Shown here: positions 17,521-25,335 of the stretch, piece by piece
Layout: the number at the start of each line of letters is the position of its first letter
Numbering within the stretch: the stretch's first letter is position 1
NCBI RefSeq assembly: GCF_006439395.2
Contig: NZ_CP083950.1
Span: 5,569,001-5,633,000, forward strand
Direction: 5' to 3'
Source of the DNA: Mesorhizobium sp. B4-1-4
GTDB taxonomy: Bacteria; Pseudomonadota; Alphaproteobacteria; Rhizobiales; Rhizobiaceae
Length of the DNA stretch: 64,000 nucleotides
Program-made: the position numbers and the translations under genes
The notes under the pieces: generated by a model
What the model was told of the DNA's origin: nothing
The model's input: the letters and a program-made list of their open reading frames with translations, nothing else
Database searches by the model: none

Positions 17521-17542
17521 CTTTTTAGTGACATCTAAAAAG
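17521..17542. promoter_or_regulatory. perfect palindrome, possible operator
   Basis: CTTTTTAG, six bases (TGACAT), then CTAAAAAG. A perfect 8-bp inverted repeat in non-coding DNA of the lasso/nucleotidyltransferase divergent region. It could be an operator for a dimeric regulator; the stem is too AT-rich for a good terminator. Confidence 0.35.
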
Positions 17543-17711
17543 GCATCGAACGTCAAAGTTTTCTGTCAGAGAAATCAAGTGCTTAATGAACCGAACGCCA
17601 CAGTGCCCGATTGCTTTCGACTTAAACCCAAAAGAGGTCAAATTTTGAGCATCTCCCGCACGCATGGTGACGCCCGCAACCCATAATTGATTAACGTCAG
17701 GTAAATCAGAC

Positions 17712-17758
17712 TTGACTCATAAATGTTGCTATGCAGCTATTGCGTTGCAGCATGCAAG
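17712..17758 (+). promoter_or_regulatory. candidate promoter with TGC/GCA cluster for the lasso operon
   Basis: TTGACT at 17712-17717, 17 bases, then AGCTAT at 17735-17740. The TGC/GCA cluster begins inside the spacer (TTGCTATGCAGC) and continues with TTGCGTTGCAGCATGCAAG to 17758. A protein bound there would overlap RNA polymerase. The precursor start is about 50 bases downstream. Confidence 0.45.
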
Positions 17759-17806
17759 TGCTGACGGCACTCGACAAGCCGTTTCCAGTCCTCATTGGAG
17801 AGCAAA

Positions 17807-17959
17807 ATGGAACAGAATGTTGAAAGGCATGAGTACGAAACGCCAAGCCTGACGGTGCACGGTTCGATCGAGACGATCACCCAGGGCGGCGGCGGCAACA
17901 CGGCGACTGACGTTTCGTTTCCCGCGCACACCCCGATCGGCGACCTGACGTTCTCCTGA
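17807..17959 (+). CDS. lasso peptide precursor
   Basis: 50-aa peptide, too short for routine gene calls, with GGAG seven bases before its ATG. The leader (residues 1-26) has the B1-recognition pattern YxxPxLxxxGxxxxxT: Tyr10, Pro13, Leu15, Gly19, Thr25. Thr25 is the penultimate leader residue needed by lasso peptidases. The predicted 24-aa core starts at Gly27: the ring GGGGNTATD closes between Gly1 and Asp9, leaving a 15-residue tail ending in TFS. A nine-residue Gly-Asp ring and a C-terminal Ser are what the downstream cyclase and kinase would need. Antimicrobial or signalling activity is unknown. The call rests on motif plus a complete biosynthetic set immediately downstream. Confidence 0.9.
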   Translation: MEQNVERHEYETPSLTVHGSIETITQGGGGNTATDVSFPAHTPIGDLTFS

Positions 17960-18017
17960 GATCAGTCTGGTTCTGGAGGAATGACGTTGGGCTCCCAGGA
18001 TCCAAGAACATGAATGG

Positions 18018-18041
18018 AGTCGGGGATGAAAATCCCCGACT
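18018..18041 (+). terminator. intercistronic hairpin after the lasso precursor
   Basis: Ten Watson-Crick pairs (AGTCGGGGAT / ATCCCCGACT) closed by a GAAA tetraloop, followed by TTTCCC. It lies 58 bases after the precursor stop and 59 before B1. The weak U-tract suggests partial termination or 3'-end protection, giving more precursor than enzyme mRNA. Confidence 0.6.
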
Positions 18042-18100
18042 TTCCCGCACTGAACTGCCGACGCGTATCGTAGAGCGTGTGTTTCAAACGAGGTTTTAGG

Positions 18101-18400
18101 ATGAACTGGAACCCATCTGACCACGATTGCGTGAGGGCCACTGGGGATGCCGTGGCTTGCGAATTCGGCGATGGCCTCGCGCTGCTCGATCTGAAATCCA
18201 ACATCTATTACAGTCTCAACGGCGTCGGCGCTTTCATCTGGGAGCTGATCCAGGACCCGAAGTCGATCGCCGATATCCGTGGCGCCGTGCTTGCGCGCTA
18301 CAATGTCGATGCCGAACGCTGCAACGCCGACGTCGACGCATTGCTGAAGGGCCTGGCCGAAAACGGGCTTGCGAGGCTGCAGGATGAGGCATTCGTCTAG
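18101..18400 (+). CDS. lasso biosynthesis B1 protein (PqqD-like leader-binding protein)
   Basis: 99-aa PqqD/RRE-fold protein that binds the precursor leader and delivers it to the B2 protease. The body (ALLDLKSNIYYSLNGVGAFI, then a DVDALLKGLAENGLARL helix at the end) matches PqqD-like B1 proteins: three-stranded sheet plus helices. An ATG at 18101 is chosen over one 24 bases upstream because GAGG precedes it. Its end overlaps B2. B1 and B2 are separate genes, the paeninodin-type arrangement rather than the fused B protein common in proteobacterial clusters. Confidence 0.88.
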   Translation: MNWNPSDHDCVRATGDAVACEFGDGLALLDLKSNIYYSLNGVGAFIWELIQDPKSIADIRGAVLARYNVDAERCNADVDALLKGLAENGLARLQDEAFV

Positions 18401-18902
18401 GCAGGTTCCGCAAAACGCCATGGCTTCGCGGCAAAGACTTGCAACGGAAAAAAGCGCCACGCCGGCGAACCGTCGCCCCGGCGGGCGAAGGGTGGCCAGG
18501 GTTCTCACCTTGAGCGGTTCGGAAGCGTTTTTCCTCTGCCGCTGCCTGATGGTGGTCGCGGCCGTCCGGCTGGGGCTGACATTGTTCTCGTACAACCGTG
18601 TTCGCGGCATGGTGACCCGGCTCAACGCGCGCCAGTGTGCCAGCATGGGCGAGTTGCGGCTCGTCGCCTGGGGCGTTGTGGCCGCCGCGCGGTTCGTGCC
18701 GCGCGCAACGTGCCTTACCCAGGCGCTTGCGGGCCAATACATTCTCGCGCGCCAGGGTAATGCTTCCCATATCCGCATAGGCATCGAACGCGGCACGGGC
18801 GAGCAACTGAGGGCGCATGCCTGGCTGGTCAGCGACAACCATGTCGTGCTCGGCGGCTCCGTCGATGGTTTCGCCCATCTGGTCGATCACGGCAGCCGAT
18901 GA
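18384..18902 (+). CDS. lasso biosynthesis B2 protein (leader peptidase)
   Basis: About 172-aa transglutaminase-like cysteine protease that removes the leader after Thr-Gln. The putative catalytic residues are Cys110 (ATCLTQAL), His145 (AHAWLV) and Asp151, in the usual B2 order. The start is uncertain: ATG at 18384 overlaps B1 by 17 bases, and ATG at 18420 is possible. The first 40 residues are basic and poorly conserved-looking; a hydrophobic helix (about 50-68) follows. It overlaps the cyclase start by 4 bases. Confidence 0.87.
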   Translation: MRHSSRQVPQNAMASRQRLATEKSATPANRRPGGRRVARVLTLSGSEAFFLCRCLMVVAAVRLGLTLFSYNRVRGMVTRLNARQCASMGELRLVAWGVVAAARFVPRATCLTQALAGQYILARQGNASHIRIGIERGTGEQLRAHAWLVSDNHVVLGGSVDGFAHLVDHGSR

Positions 18903-20821
18903 GCGGCGTGGCCGGAATCCTGCTGCGACAGGAACCCGCGCCGACGGACGCGGCGACCGACATCCAGCAGATGCTGACACGCATGCGCCATCGTGGCCCC
19001 GACGGAAATTCGTGGTGGCTGGACACCGGCATCGCGCTTGGCCACGCCTGGTTAAACACCACCGGTGAATCCGGCCCAGGCCCGCTGACCCTGGCCGGCG
19101 GCAAGCTCGCCATCACCGCGGATTGCCGGCTGGACAATCGCGACGAGCTGATGGCGAGACTCGGCGTCAGGGACAGGTCGGTCGCCGACGCCGTGTTGCT
19201 GATGCAGGCCTATCTGCGCTGGGGCGAAGCCTGCCCGGTGCATCTGCAAGGCGATTTCGCTTTCGCGGTGTGGGATGCCGAGCGGCGGCTGTTGTTTTGC
19301 GCGCGCGACCATTTCGGGGTCAAGCCATTCTACTATCACGCAACCGAACGCCGCTTTGCCTTCGCTTCCGAGATTGGGCCGATACTTGCCCTGGACGGGG
19401 TCGGTGCGCGCCTCAGCGAGCATCGGATTTCGGGTTTCCTGGCCGGGCTTCCCGACGACCCGCAATCAACGCCCTACAGCGACATCTTCAGCCTGCCGGC
19501 GCGTCACAGCCTCACCGTTACCGCGCAGCAAGTGGTGCTGCGCCAGTACTGGCAGATCGAGCCATCGCCGCGCGCGCTCCGGTCCGACGCCGCGGAGGAG
19601 TTCGCCCATCTGTTCTCGCAATCGGTGCGCAACCGCATGCGCGGAAGCCAGTCGGTCGGCGCGATGCTGAGCGGTGGTCTCGATTCCTCCTCGATCACCT
19701 GCGTGGCAGGCCTGCAGAACGCCGCCGAGCGGAAACCGAAGCTGCCGACCTTCTCGCTGATTTTCGAGAAGGGCTCGTCGATGGACGAGCGTCCTTTCAT
19801 CGATGCCGTGCTGGACCAGCAGAAGGCCGACCCGACGCTGATCCCCGTCGGCAATTACGCACCCTTCGCTGAATTCGAACGGGTGCTGGAAGAGCAGGAA
19901 GGCACCTTCCTGGCGCCGGGCCTGACGCTGACCCGTGGCATCTACCGGACGGCGGGCGCCAAGGGCATCAAGGTGCTGCTCGACGGGCACGGCGGCGACG
20001 AGGTCGTTTCACAGGGACATGGCCATCTGCACGAGCTTGCCAATACCGGCCGATGGCTGGACCTTTGGCGCGAGGTCCGCAGCGCCTCGAACACCTATGG
20101 CAACAGCACGCTTGCTCTCTATTTCCAGTTTCTGACCATTTACGGGCCGGCCTGGCGCATTGCCAGGTTGAGACATCTGGCGAACCGCGCCCTGAACAAG
20201 ATACGCGGGGCCGCCGCAACGCCGCGCGGCCGAAGCTGGCGCGACTTGATCAATCCGGACCTGGCCAGACGAACCGAGCTTGTCGACCGGTTTCACCGGG
20301 CCGGCTATATGCCGCCCGGTGTCCAGGCCAGCGACGCGCTCAGCCATCGCTGGATCCTGTTAAATGGCTATGTCCCGCATTCTTTCGAGGTTCTCGACAA
20401 GGCCGCGGCCAATTTCGGCATTGAGCCGCGCTACCCGTTCTGGGACAAGCCGCTGGTCGAATTCTGCCTGGCGCTGCCGGGCGAGGAGAAGCTCAGCCAC
20501 GGCTTTGGCCGCTATGTGCTGCGCCGGGCCATGGAAGGCGTCTTGCCGGCGGCAGTCCAGTGGCGGCGCGACAAGATCGATTTCACCGCCAATCTGGTCA
20601 ATGGCATGGTGCGCAACCACCGCGACCTCCTGGAGCAACTGCTGGTCTCGGATGCCGGCCGCATCGCGCCCTACGTCAACCTGCCGCAGGTGAAGGCCGC
20701 CTGTGCGCGGCTGCTCAGCCAGCCCGATCGGGCGGCGCCGCTCGATGTCCAGTATGTCTGGCGTTCGGCTTCGCTGTCGCTGTGGCTGCGGCAGGTCCAG
20801 CCCGGCGGGAGCCCAGCATGA
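18899..20821 (+). CDS. lasso macrolactam synthetase (asparagine synthase homologue)
   Basis: 640-aa ATP-dependent cyclase that activates the ring Asp as an acyl-adenylate and joins it to the core N-terminal amine. An N-terminal class II glutamine amidotransferase-like domain (to about 200) precedes the AsnB synthetase domain with the pyrophosphate-binding loop SGGLDSSS near residues 257-264 and the DGHGGDE block later. The amidotransferase nucleophile Cys2 of AsnB is replaced by Ser (MSGVAG), so ammonia release from glutamine is not expected, consistent with cyclase rather than asparagine synthase. It is coupled to both neighbours by ATGA overlaps. Confidence 0.9.
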   Translation: MSGVAGILLRQEPAPTDAATDIQQMLTRMRHRGPDGNSWWLDTGIALGHAWLNTTGESGPGPLTLAGGKLAITADCRLDNRDELMARLGVRDRSVADAVLLMQAYLRWGEACPVHLQGDFAFAVWDAERRLLFCARDHFGVKPFYYHATERRFAFASEIGPILALDGVGARLSEHRISGFLAGLPDDPQSTPYSDIFSLPARHSLTVTAQQVVLRQYWQIEPSPRALRSDAAEEFAHLFSQSVRNRMRGSQSVGAMLSGGLDSSSITCVAGLQNAAERKPKLPTFSLIFEKGSSMDERPFIDAVLDQQKADPTLIPVGNYAPFAEFERVLEEQEGTFLAPGLTLTRGIYRTAGAKGIKVLLDGHGGDEVVSQGHGHLHELANTGRWLDLWREVRSASNTYGNSTLALYFQFLTIYGPAWRIARLRHLANRALNKIRGAAATPRGRSWRDLINPDLARRTELVDRFHRAGYMPPGVQASDALSHRWILLNGYVPHSFEVLDKAAANFGIEPRYPFWDKPLVEFCLALPGEEKLSHGFGRYVLRRAMEGVLPAAVQWRRDKIDFTANLVNGMVRNHRDLLEQLLVSDAGRIAPYVNLPQVKAACARLLSQPDRAAPLDVQYVWRSASLSLWLRQVQPGGSPA

Positions 20822-21819
20822 TGCCCCGCAACCAGCCGCTTGCCGCATATCCTGATCATCCGCCGGCGCATGCTGGGATGGTCAGAGAGCGGCGTTACTA
20901 CCGGGCCTATGGCCTGACCGTTGCGTCCGACGTTGCTTTGCCCGAACTGGAGCCGGCGGGGCCAGCGGTGGCGGATGTCCTGATCGCCATCGGCACGATC
21001 GATATGCCGAAGCCTTCACCCGAGGCCGCGACGATCTTCCGCTTCGAGCCGGAGCGGCAATATCTGGCCTGGCATGCGGTCGGCGCCTTCCTGATCAGCG
21101 ACGGCTGCCGCATCGATGTCGAGCCGGCGCCCGGCGCCGACGACGCGCTGCTCGCGTTTCCCCTGCTCGGACCGGTGATGGCGCTGTTGCTGCACCGGCG
21201 CGGCCTGCTCGTGCTGCACGCGAGCGCCATCGCCATGGTCGGCAACGGCGTCGTCTTCATGGGCGACAAGGGCGCCGGCAAGTCGACGACGGCAAGCGCG
21301 CTGATCAGGGCTGGTCACCAACTGCTCACCGACGACATCGTGGCGCTCGATCTCGCCAACCCGGACGAGCCGATGATCGTGCCGGGATTTCCGCAGATCA
21401 AGCTTGCCGCCGACGCCGCGGCCGCGATTTCGCTCGGGCAAGCGGAGGTGCGGCCGCAAGTGCATCCCGCTATCGAGAAGATGCAGCATCGCCTGCACGG
21501 CGCCTTTTCCGGTGACACGGTGCCGGTGGCCAGGATCTATGTTCTGGAGCGCGGCCAAACGGCCGAGATCACGCCTTTGCCAGGCATTGCCGCCTTGCCG
21601 GCCATCATCAAATTCTCCTACGTGACGCGATTTGGTCGTGCCGCGCTGTCAGGCGACTTGGCGGCGGTGCATTTTCGCCACTGTTCAGGAATTGCTAACC
21701 ATGTCGGCGTCTGCCGGCTGGAAGTCCCGACCGGGCTCGACAGGATCGGCGAGGCCGTGGAGTTGATCGAAACAGACCTGGCGGCAAGGAGTCCGAAGGC
21801 TGGCCGCCGGCAGCCATGA
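20818..21819 (+). CDS. HPr-kinase-like lasso precursor kinase
   Basis: 333-aa protein with the HPr kinase/PEP-carboxykinase-like core. A HASA motif (His134) is followed by Walker A GDKGAGKST at residues 149-157 and the TDD acidic motif at 171-173. Relatives in paeninodin-type clusters (PadeK, ThcoK) phosphorylate the C-terminal Ser of the lasso precursor; this cluster's precursor ends in Ser. The N-terminal about 110 residues may be the peptide-recognition part. ATGA overlaps with the cyclase before it and the exporter after it fix it in the operon. A role in HPr regulation is unlikely, since no PTS gene is adjacent. Confidence 0.83.
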   Translation: MMPRNQPLAAYPDHPPAHAGMVRERRYYRAYGLTVASDVALPELEPAGPAVADVLIAIGTIDMPKPSPEAATIFRFEPERQYLAWHAVGAFLISDGCRIDVEPAPGADDALLAFPLLGPVMALLLHRRGLLVLHASAIAMVGNGVVFMGDKGAGKSTTASALIRAGHQLLTDDIVALDLANPDEPMIVPGFPQIKLAADAAAAISLGQAEVRPQVHPAIEKMQHRLHGAFSGDTVPVARIYVLERGQTAEITPLPGIAALPAIIKFSYVTRFGRAALSGDLAAVHFRHCSGIANHVGVCRLEVPTGLDRIGEAVELIETDLAARSPKAGRRQP

Positions 21820-23672
21820 GCGCAAACATGTCGAAGTCCTCAATTCTTCGCCTGTCGCTGTTTCGCGATATCGCCGCGTTCGGAGCTGTTATCGCCCAGA
21901 TCGGCGGGCGGCGCACCTGGACGGCGCTGCTGTTCCTGATCCTTGGCAGCCTGACGGAAGGCATTTCGATCCTGCTGCTTGTGCCGCTGCTCCACCTTGT
22001 CGGTCGCGCCGACCAGGATTTCGCGGTGCGGTTGCCGAACATTGATGTCGTGCGCTGGCTGGTGCCTGGCGGAACATTGCAACTGACGACGGTGCTGTGC
22101 GCGCTGGTTGGGCTCGTTGCCGTGCAGGCAGCATTCAACCGCTTCAAGTCGGTCTACATGGCCAGGCTTCTCTTCGATTTCATCAACCGTTTGCGCATGA
22201 ACCTGTTCGAGAGCATCGGCAAGGCGCGCTGGGGCGTATTCACGCGCATGCGCGGCTCCGACCTCGACCATGCCCTGACCGGCGACATAGACCGCGTCCA
22301 GGGGGCGGCCTTCTCGCTGCTGATGCTGGTTCAGATCGCCGTGCTTCTGACCGGCTATCTCGTGGTCTCCGTGTTCATCTCGCCGGTGATGACGCTGTTT
22401 GCCGTGGTCATCGGTATCCTGATGTTCGTCGCGCTGCAGCCGTTCCGCTCGCGCGCCACCGCTTTCGGCAGGGTTCTGACAGCCAATCGCCAGGATCAGT
22501 ACCGGACGGTCTCGGAATTCCTCGGCGGCATCAAGGTGGCCAAGAGCCTGAATGTCGAAGCGAGCTATTTCGCCCAGTTGCAGGCAACGCTCGAAAAGAT
22601 GAAGGCCGACAACATCGACTACGTGCGCAACAGCTCGATCGGTACCGCCGTGTTCCAGGTGGCGAGCGTGGTGGGCTTGAGCCTGTTCATCTATGTGGCG
22701 CTGGTCCGCTTCAACCTGTCACTGGCCGAGATTGTCGTGCTGTTGCTTGTCTTCATGCGCATCGCGCCGCGCTTCATGGACATGCAGACACAGGCCCAGC
22801 AGGTGCTGATCAACCTGCCCGCCTATACGGCGATGCGCAGCCTGCAGGCACGTTTCGATGCAGAGCGTGAACCGGGCCATGTCGGATCCAAGGATGGTGG
22901 CAAGCTGTCGCTGGATACCGGACTGAACATTCGCGGTGTCTCCTTCTTCTATGACGACAGCGCCGGCAAGGCGGTGGTGAGCGACATCACGTTTGGCCTT
23001 CCCGCCGGCAAGGTCACCGCCCTGATCGGTCCGTCGGGATCCGGCAAGAGCACGATCGCCGACATGCTGCTCGGCCTGCTCGAGCCGAGCGCCGGCAAGA
23101 TCCTCGTCGACGGCATCGAGATCGATGCCGCCAATCGCCGCCGCTGGCGCGATCAGGTGGCCTATGTGCCGCAGGACGTGTTCCTGCTGCACGATACGAT
23201 CGCGCAGAACCTGCGTCTCGCTGCGCCGCAGGCGAGCGACGACGATTTATGGAGAGCGCTGCGCGCCGCGCACGCCGGTGAATTCGTCGAACGGCTCGAC
23301 CACAGGCTCGATACGGTGGTCGGCGACCGTGGCGTGCGCCTCTCCGGCGGCGAGCGCCAGCGCATCGCGCTGGCGCGTGCACTGCTGCGCAAGCCGTCGC
23401 TGCTCATCCTCGACGAGGCGACCAGCGCGCTCGACTGGCAGAACCAGTCGCTGATCGCCAGGTCGATCGACGGATTGCGCGGCGCGATGACCATCCTGAC
23501 CATCGCCCACCGGCCGTCGATGATCGCCTTCGCCGACTGGGTGGTGGCGATGGAGGACGGCCGTGTCGTGGAAGTCGGGCAATATCAGCGGCTGAAGGCA
23601 AAGCCGGGGAGCCGGCTGTCCAGGATGCTGTCTGGAGAACAATCGGAACCCGAATCCGCCAATGTGGCCTGA
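21816..23672 (+). CDS. lasso peptide ABC exporter (fused membrane and ATPase domains)
   Basis: 618-aa half-transporter of the MsbA-like exporter type. An N-terminal membrane domain with about six segments (residues about 20-320) is followed by the ATPase: Walker A GPSGSGKST, Q-loop VPQDVFLL, signature LSGGERQR and Walker B LLILDEATSALD. It corresponds to the D gene of lasso clusters: it exports the mature peptide and gives self-immunity if the peptide is toxic. The start overlaps the kinase by ATGA, and it is the last gene of the operon, convergent with exoX. Confidence 0.9.
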   Translation: MSANMSKSSILRLSLFRDIAAFGAVIAQIGGRRTWTALLFLILGSLTEGISILLLVPLLHLVGRADQDFAVRLPNIDVVRWLVPGGTLQLTTVLCALVGLVAVQAAFNRFKSVYMARLLFDFINRLRMNLFESIGKARWGVFTRMRGSDLDHALTGDIDRVQGAAFSLLMLVQIAVLLTGYLVVSVFISPVMTLFAVVIGILMFVALQPFRSRATAFGRVLTANRQDQYRTVSEFLGGIKVAKSLNVEASYFAQLQATLEKMKADNIDYVRNSSIGTAVFQVASVVGLSLFIYVALVRFNLSLAEIVVLLLVFMRIAPRFMDMQTQAQQVLINLPAYTAMRSLQARFDAEREPGHVGSKDGGKLSLDTGLNIRGVSFFYDDSAGKAVVSDITFGLPAGKVTALIGPSGSGKSTIADMLLGLLEPSAGKILVDGIEIDAANRRRWRDQVAYVPQDVFLLHDTIAQNLRLAAPQASDDDLWRALRAAHAGEFVERLDHRLDTVVGDRGVRLSGGERQRIALARALLRKPSLLILDEATSALDWQNQSLIARSIDGLRGAMTILTIAHRPSMIAFADWVVAMEDGRVVEVGQYQRLKAKPGSRLSRMLSGEQSEPESANVA

Positions 23673-23710
23673 GGGCGGATATATCCCTGGGATTTGGCGA
23701 TATTGCTGGA

Positions 23711-23986
23711 TCAGTGCAGGCTTCGCCGTGCGCTGCCCAGCTTTTCGCTTTCAGCCACGTCCGGCGCACTGAGCTTTCTTTCGGCCTCGCGCAGCCTGTC
23801 CGCCGGCGTCGGCGCGCTCCTGGCGATCATGGCATAGACAAGGACGAAGTAGCCGGCCTGGATGATCACGGCGCAGATGATGACGCGCAGCAGGGTCGTA
23901 CCCAGCGAAGCGCTATCGATCCAGGACCAGCCAACGATGATTGCCAGCGCGAAAATCATCCCAATGATGAATTTTGGAAGCGACAT
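23711..23986 (-). CDS. exoX: exopolysaccharide production repressor, SyrA/ExoX family
   Basis: 91-aa small inner-membrane protein. Two hydrophobic segments (about residues 5-24 and 30-55) flank a short loop, then a charged tail rich in Arg, Glu and Lys. Size and pattern (IICAVIIQAGYFVLVY) match the SyrA/ExoX family, which lowers succinoglycan synthesis after transcription, probably by acting on ExoY. The gene lies next to exoY, divergently transcribed, as in Sinorhizobium. ATG at 23986 is used; a TTG two codons earlier is possible. Confidence 0.8.
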   Translation of the reverse strand: MSLPKFIIGMIFALAIIVGWSWIDSASLGTTLLRVIICAVIIQAGYFVLVYAMIARSAPTPADRLREAERKLSAPDVAESEKLGSARRSLH

Positions 23987-24585
23987 ACCCAACAGCCCAT
24001 AAACCGGCTCGGGTTATATCCAACGATTGCCCTACCCGAGCGCCGTCCCTTGTTATGCGGGCTTGTTAAGTCGCCCGCTCCCGACCGGTTGCTTCCGGCC
24101 TTTCAACCTGTCGCCACTCTGACAGGTATAATTTGCAATTCTATTAAGGCGGGCAGGAGGCGGCAAGGGCAACCGCACATATTTTTGATTGAGCCGATAC
24201 GATTGACTCGCTCGTGTTGCAACGCACACACAGGCATTTCAAACGATCTAGGCCCACAGGCCTATTTCAGTACAATCTACAATATTAAGCAGTATTTTAT
24301 GTTAATACTCCGGAACTTCGCATCTTTATAAAGCACTAATATGCCCCGTTGGAGGCCACGGGGAACGCCCTGCCTCAAAATCGCCCCATAAAGGTCGGAA
24401 TTTTTTCTAGTTGCCATTTTGTTGCCACAAATTTGCTCAACATCCTGAAAAATTTTCTGCACAAGCTTATTATTTAGTCAATTCATGACGAGACTATTTC
24501 AACGGGCTGGGAAATTGTGTGTTGCGCTGCAGCATTTTTTTGATATCGTGCGATAAACCATTCGTTCAACGCATGGAGTATCGGC
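23987..24585. other. divergent exoX/exoY regulatory region
   Basis: About 600 bases, unusually AT-rich from 24240 to 24480. No gene with a ribosome-binding site is seen. It holds a TGC/GCA motif near exoY and probably long upstream control sequences, since exoY/exoX balance sets EPS output in relatives. Confidence 0.55.
24522..24534. promoter_or_regulatory. TGC/GCA motif upstream of exoY
   Basis: TTGCGCTGCAGCA followed by a T-run, 50 bases before the exoY start. It matches the other EPS and lasso sites. Confidence 0.5.
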
Positions 24586-25263
24586 ATGAGGGACATTGCC
24601 AAGTCGGCCACGGCGGACTTTTCGCAGGCTGGCACCGATTTTCCGCCGCCGATCGGCGGCCTTATCAAACGCAGTTTTGATATTGTGGGTTCGCTGGCTG
24701 GCCTGATCGCGCTCAGCCCGCTGTTCATCATGATAGCGTTGCTGGTCAAGTTTTCCGACGGTGGATCGATTTTCTACGGCCACAGGCGAATCGGGCGCGG
24801 CGGCCGGATCTTTCCGTGCCTGAAATTCCGCACCATGGTTCCGGACGGCGACAAGGTGCTGGCCGCCTATCTCGCCACCAATCCGGAAGCCAACGCGGAG
24901 TGGATGGCCACCCGCAAGCTGAAGAACGATCCGCGCGTCACCCGTGTCGGAGCGGTCTTGAGGAAGCTCAGCCTCGATGAACTCCCCCAGATCATCAACA
25001 TCCTTCAGGGCGACATGAGCCTTGTCGGGCCTCGTCCGGTGGTGCGCGACGAGCTGGAGATCTACGGCAGCGCCGCCGTGTACTATCTGAAGTCCCGGCC
25101 CGGCCTGACTGGCCTGTGGCAGGTCAGCGGCCGCAACGACGTCTCCTATGACAGCCGCGTCGCGTTCGACCGTCACTATGTCGAGAACTGGTCGCTGTTC
25201 GGGGACGTGCGCATCATCATCAAGACCGTGCCGGCCGTCTGGATGTCGCGCGGCTCTTACTGA
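24586..25263 (+). CDS. exoY: undecaprenyl-phosphate sugar phosphotransferase, ExoY
   Basis: 225-aa initiating enzyme that transfers a sugar-1-phosphate (galactose in succinoglycan) to undecaprenyl phosphate. A single membrane hairpin (residues about 30-52) precedes the catalytic domain with GGRIFPCLKFRTM, KLSLDELPQ and SLVGPRPVV, the hallmarks of the bacterial sugar transferase family. It lacks the extra N-terminal membrane domain of WbaP, as ExoY does. Control by ExoX is expected. A gap of about 70 bases separates it from exoF. Confidence 0.94.
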   Translation: MRDIAKSATADFSQAGTDFPPPIGGLIKRSFDIVGSLAGLIALSPLFIMIALLVKFSDGGSIFYGHRRIGRGGRIFPCLKFRTMVPDGDKVLAAYLATNPEANAEWMATRKLKNDPRVTRVGAVLRKLSLDELPQIINILQGDMSLVGPRPVVRDELEIYGSAAVYYLKSRPGLTGLWQVSGRNDVSYDSRVAFDRHYVENWSLFGDVRIIIKTVPAVWMSRGSY

Positions 25264-25335
25264 CCGGCCACCGGTGCCAGGCATCCGGCGGCAAGCTCAT
25301 CGGGCGATGGGGCTAAAACGGATCGGAACGCACAG

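Larger units (their letters stand above)
17291..17806. other. divergent intergenic region before the lasso precursor
   Basis: 516 bases, AT-rich, no credible gene. Contains two TGC/GCA clusters, an 8-bp perfect palindrome and a candidate promoter for the lasso operon (listed separately). It probably drives both the nucleotidyltransferase and the lasso genes. Confidence 0.6.

Noticed and set aside
18010..18099. 29-aa open frame between the lasso precursor and B1, considered as a second precursor
   Set aside because: It has no leader motif, no Thr at the penultimate leader position and no Gly/Asp spacing for a ring. It is explained by the hairpin in the same place.
20818..21819. Annotation as a genuine HPr kinase regulating carbon metabolism
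   Set aside because: It is translationally coupled to the lasso cyclase and exporter, and its context matches lasso precursor kinases. Walker A alone does not separate the two roles, but the operon does.
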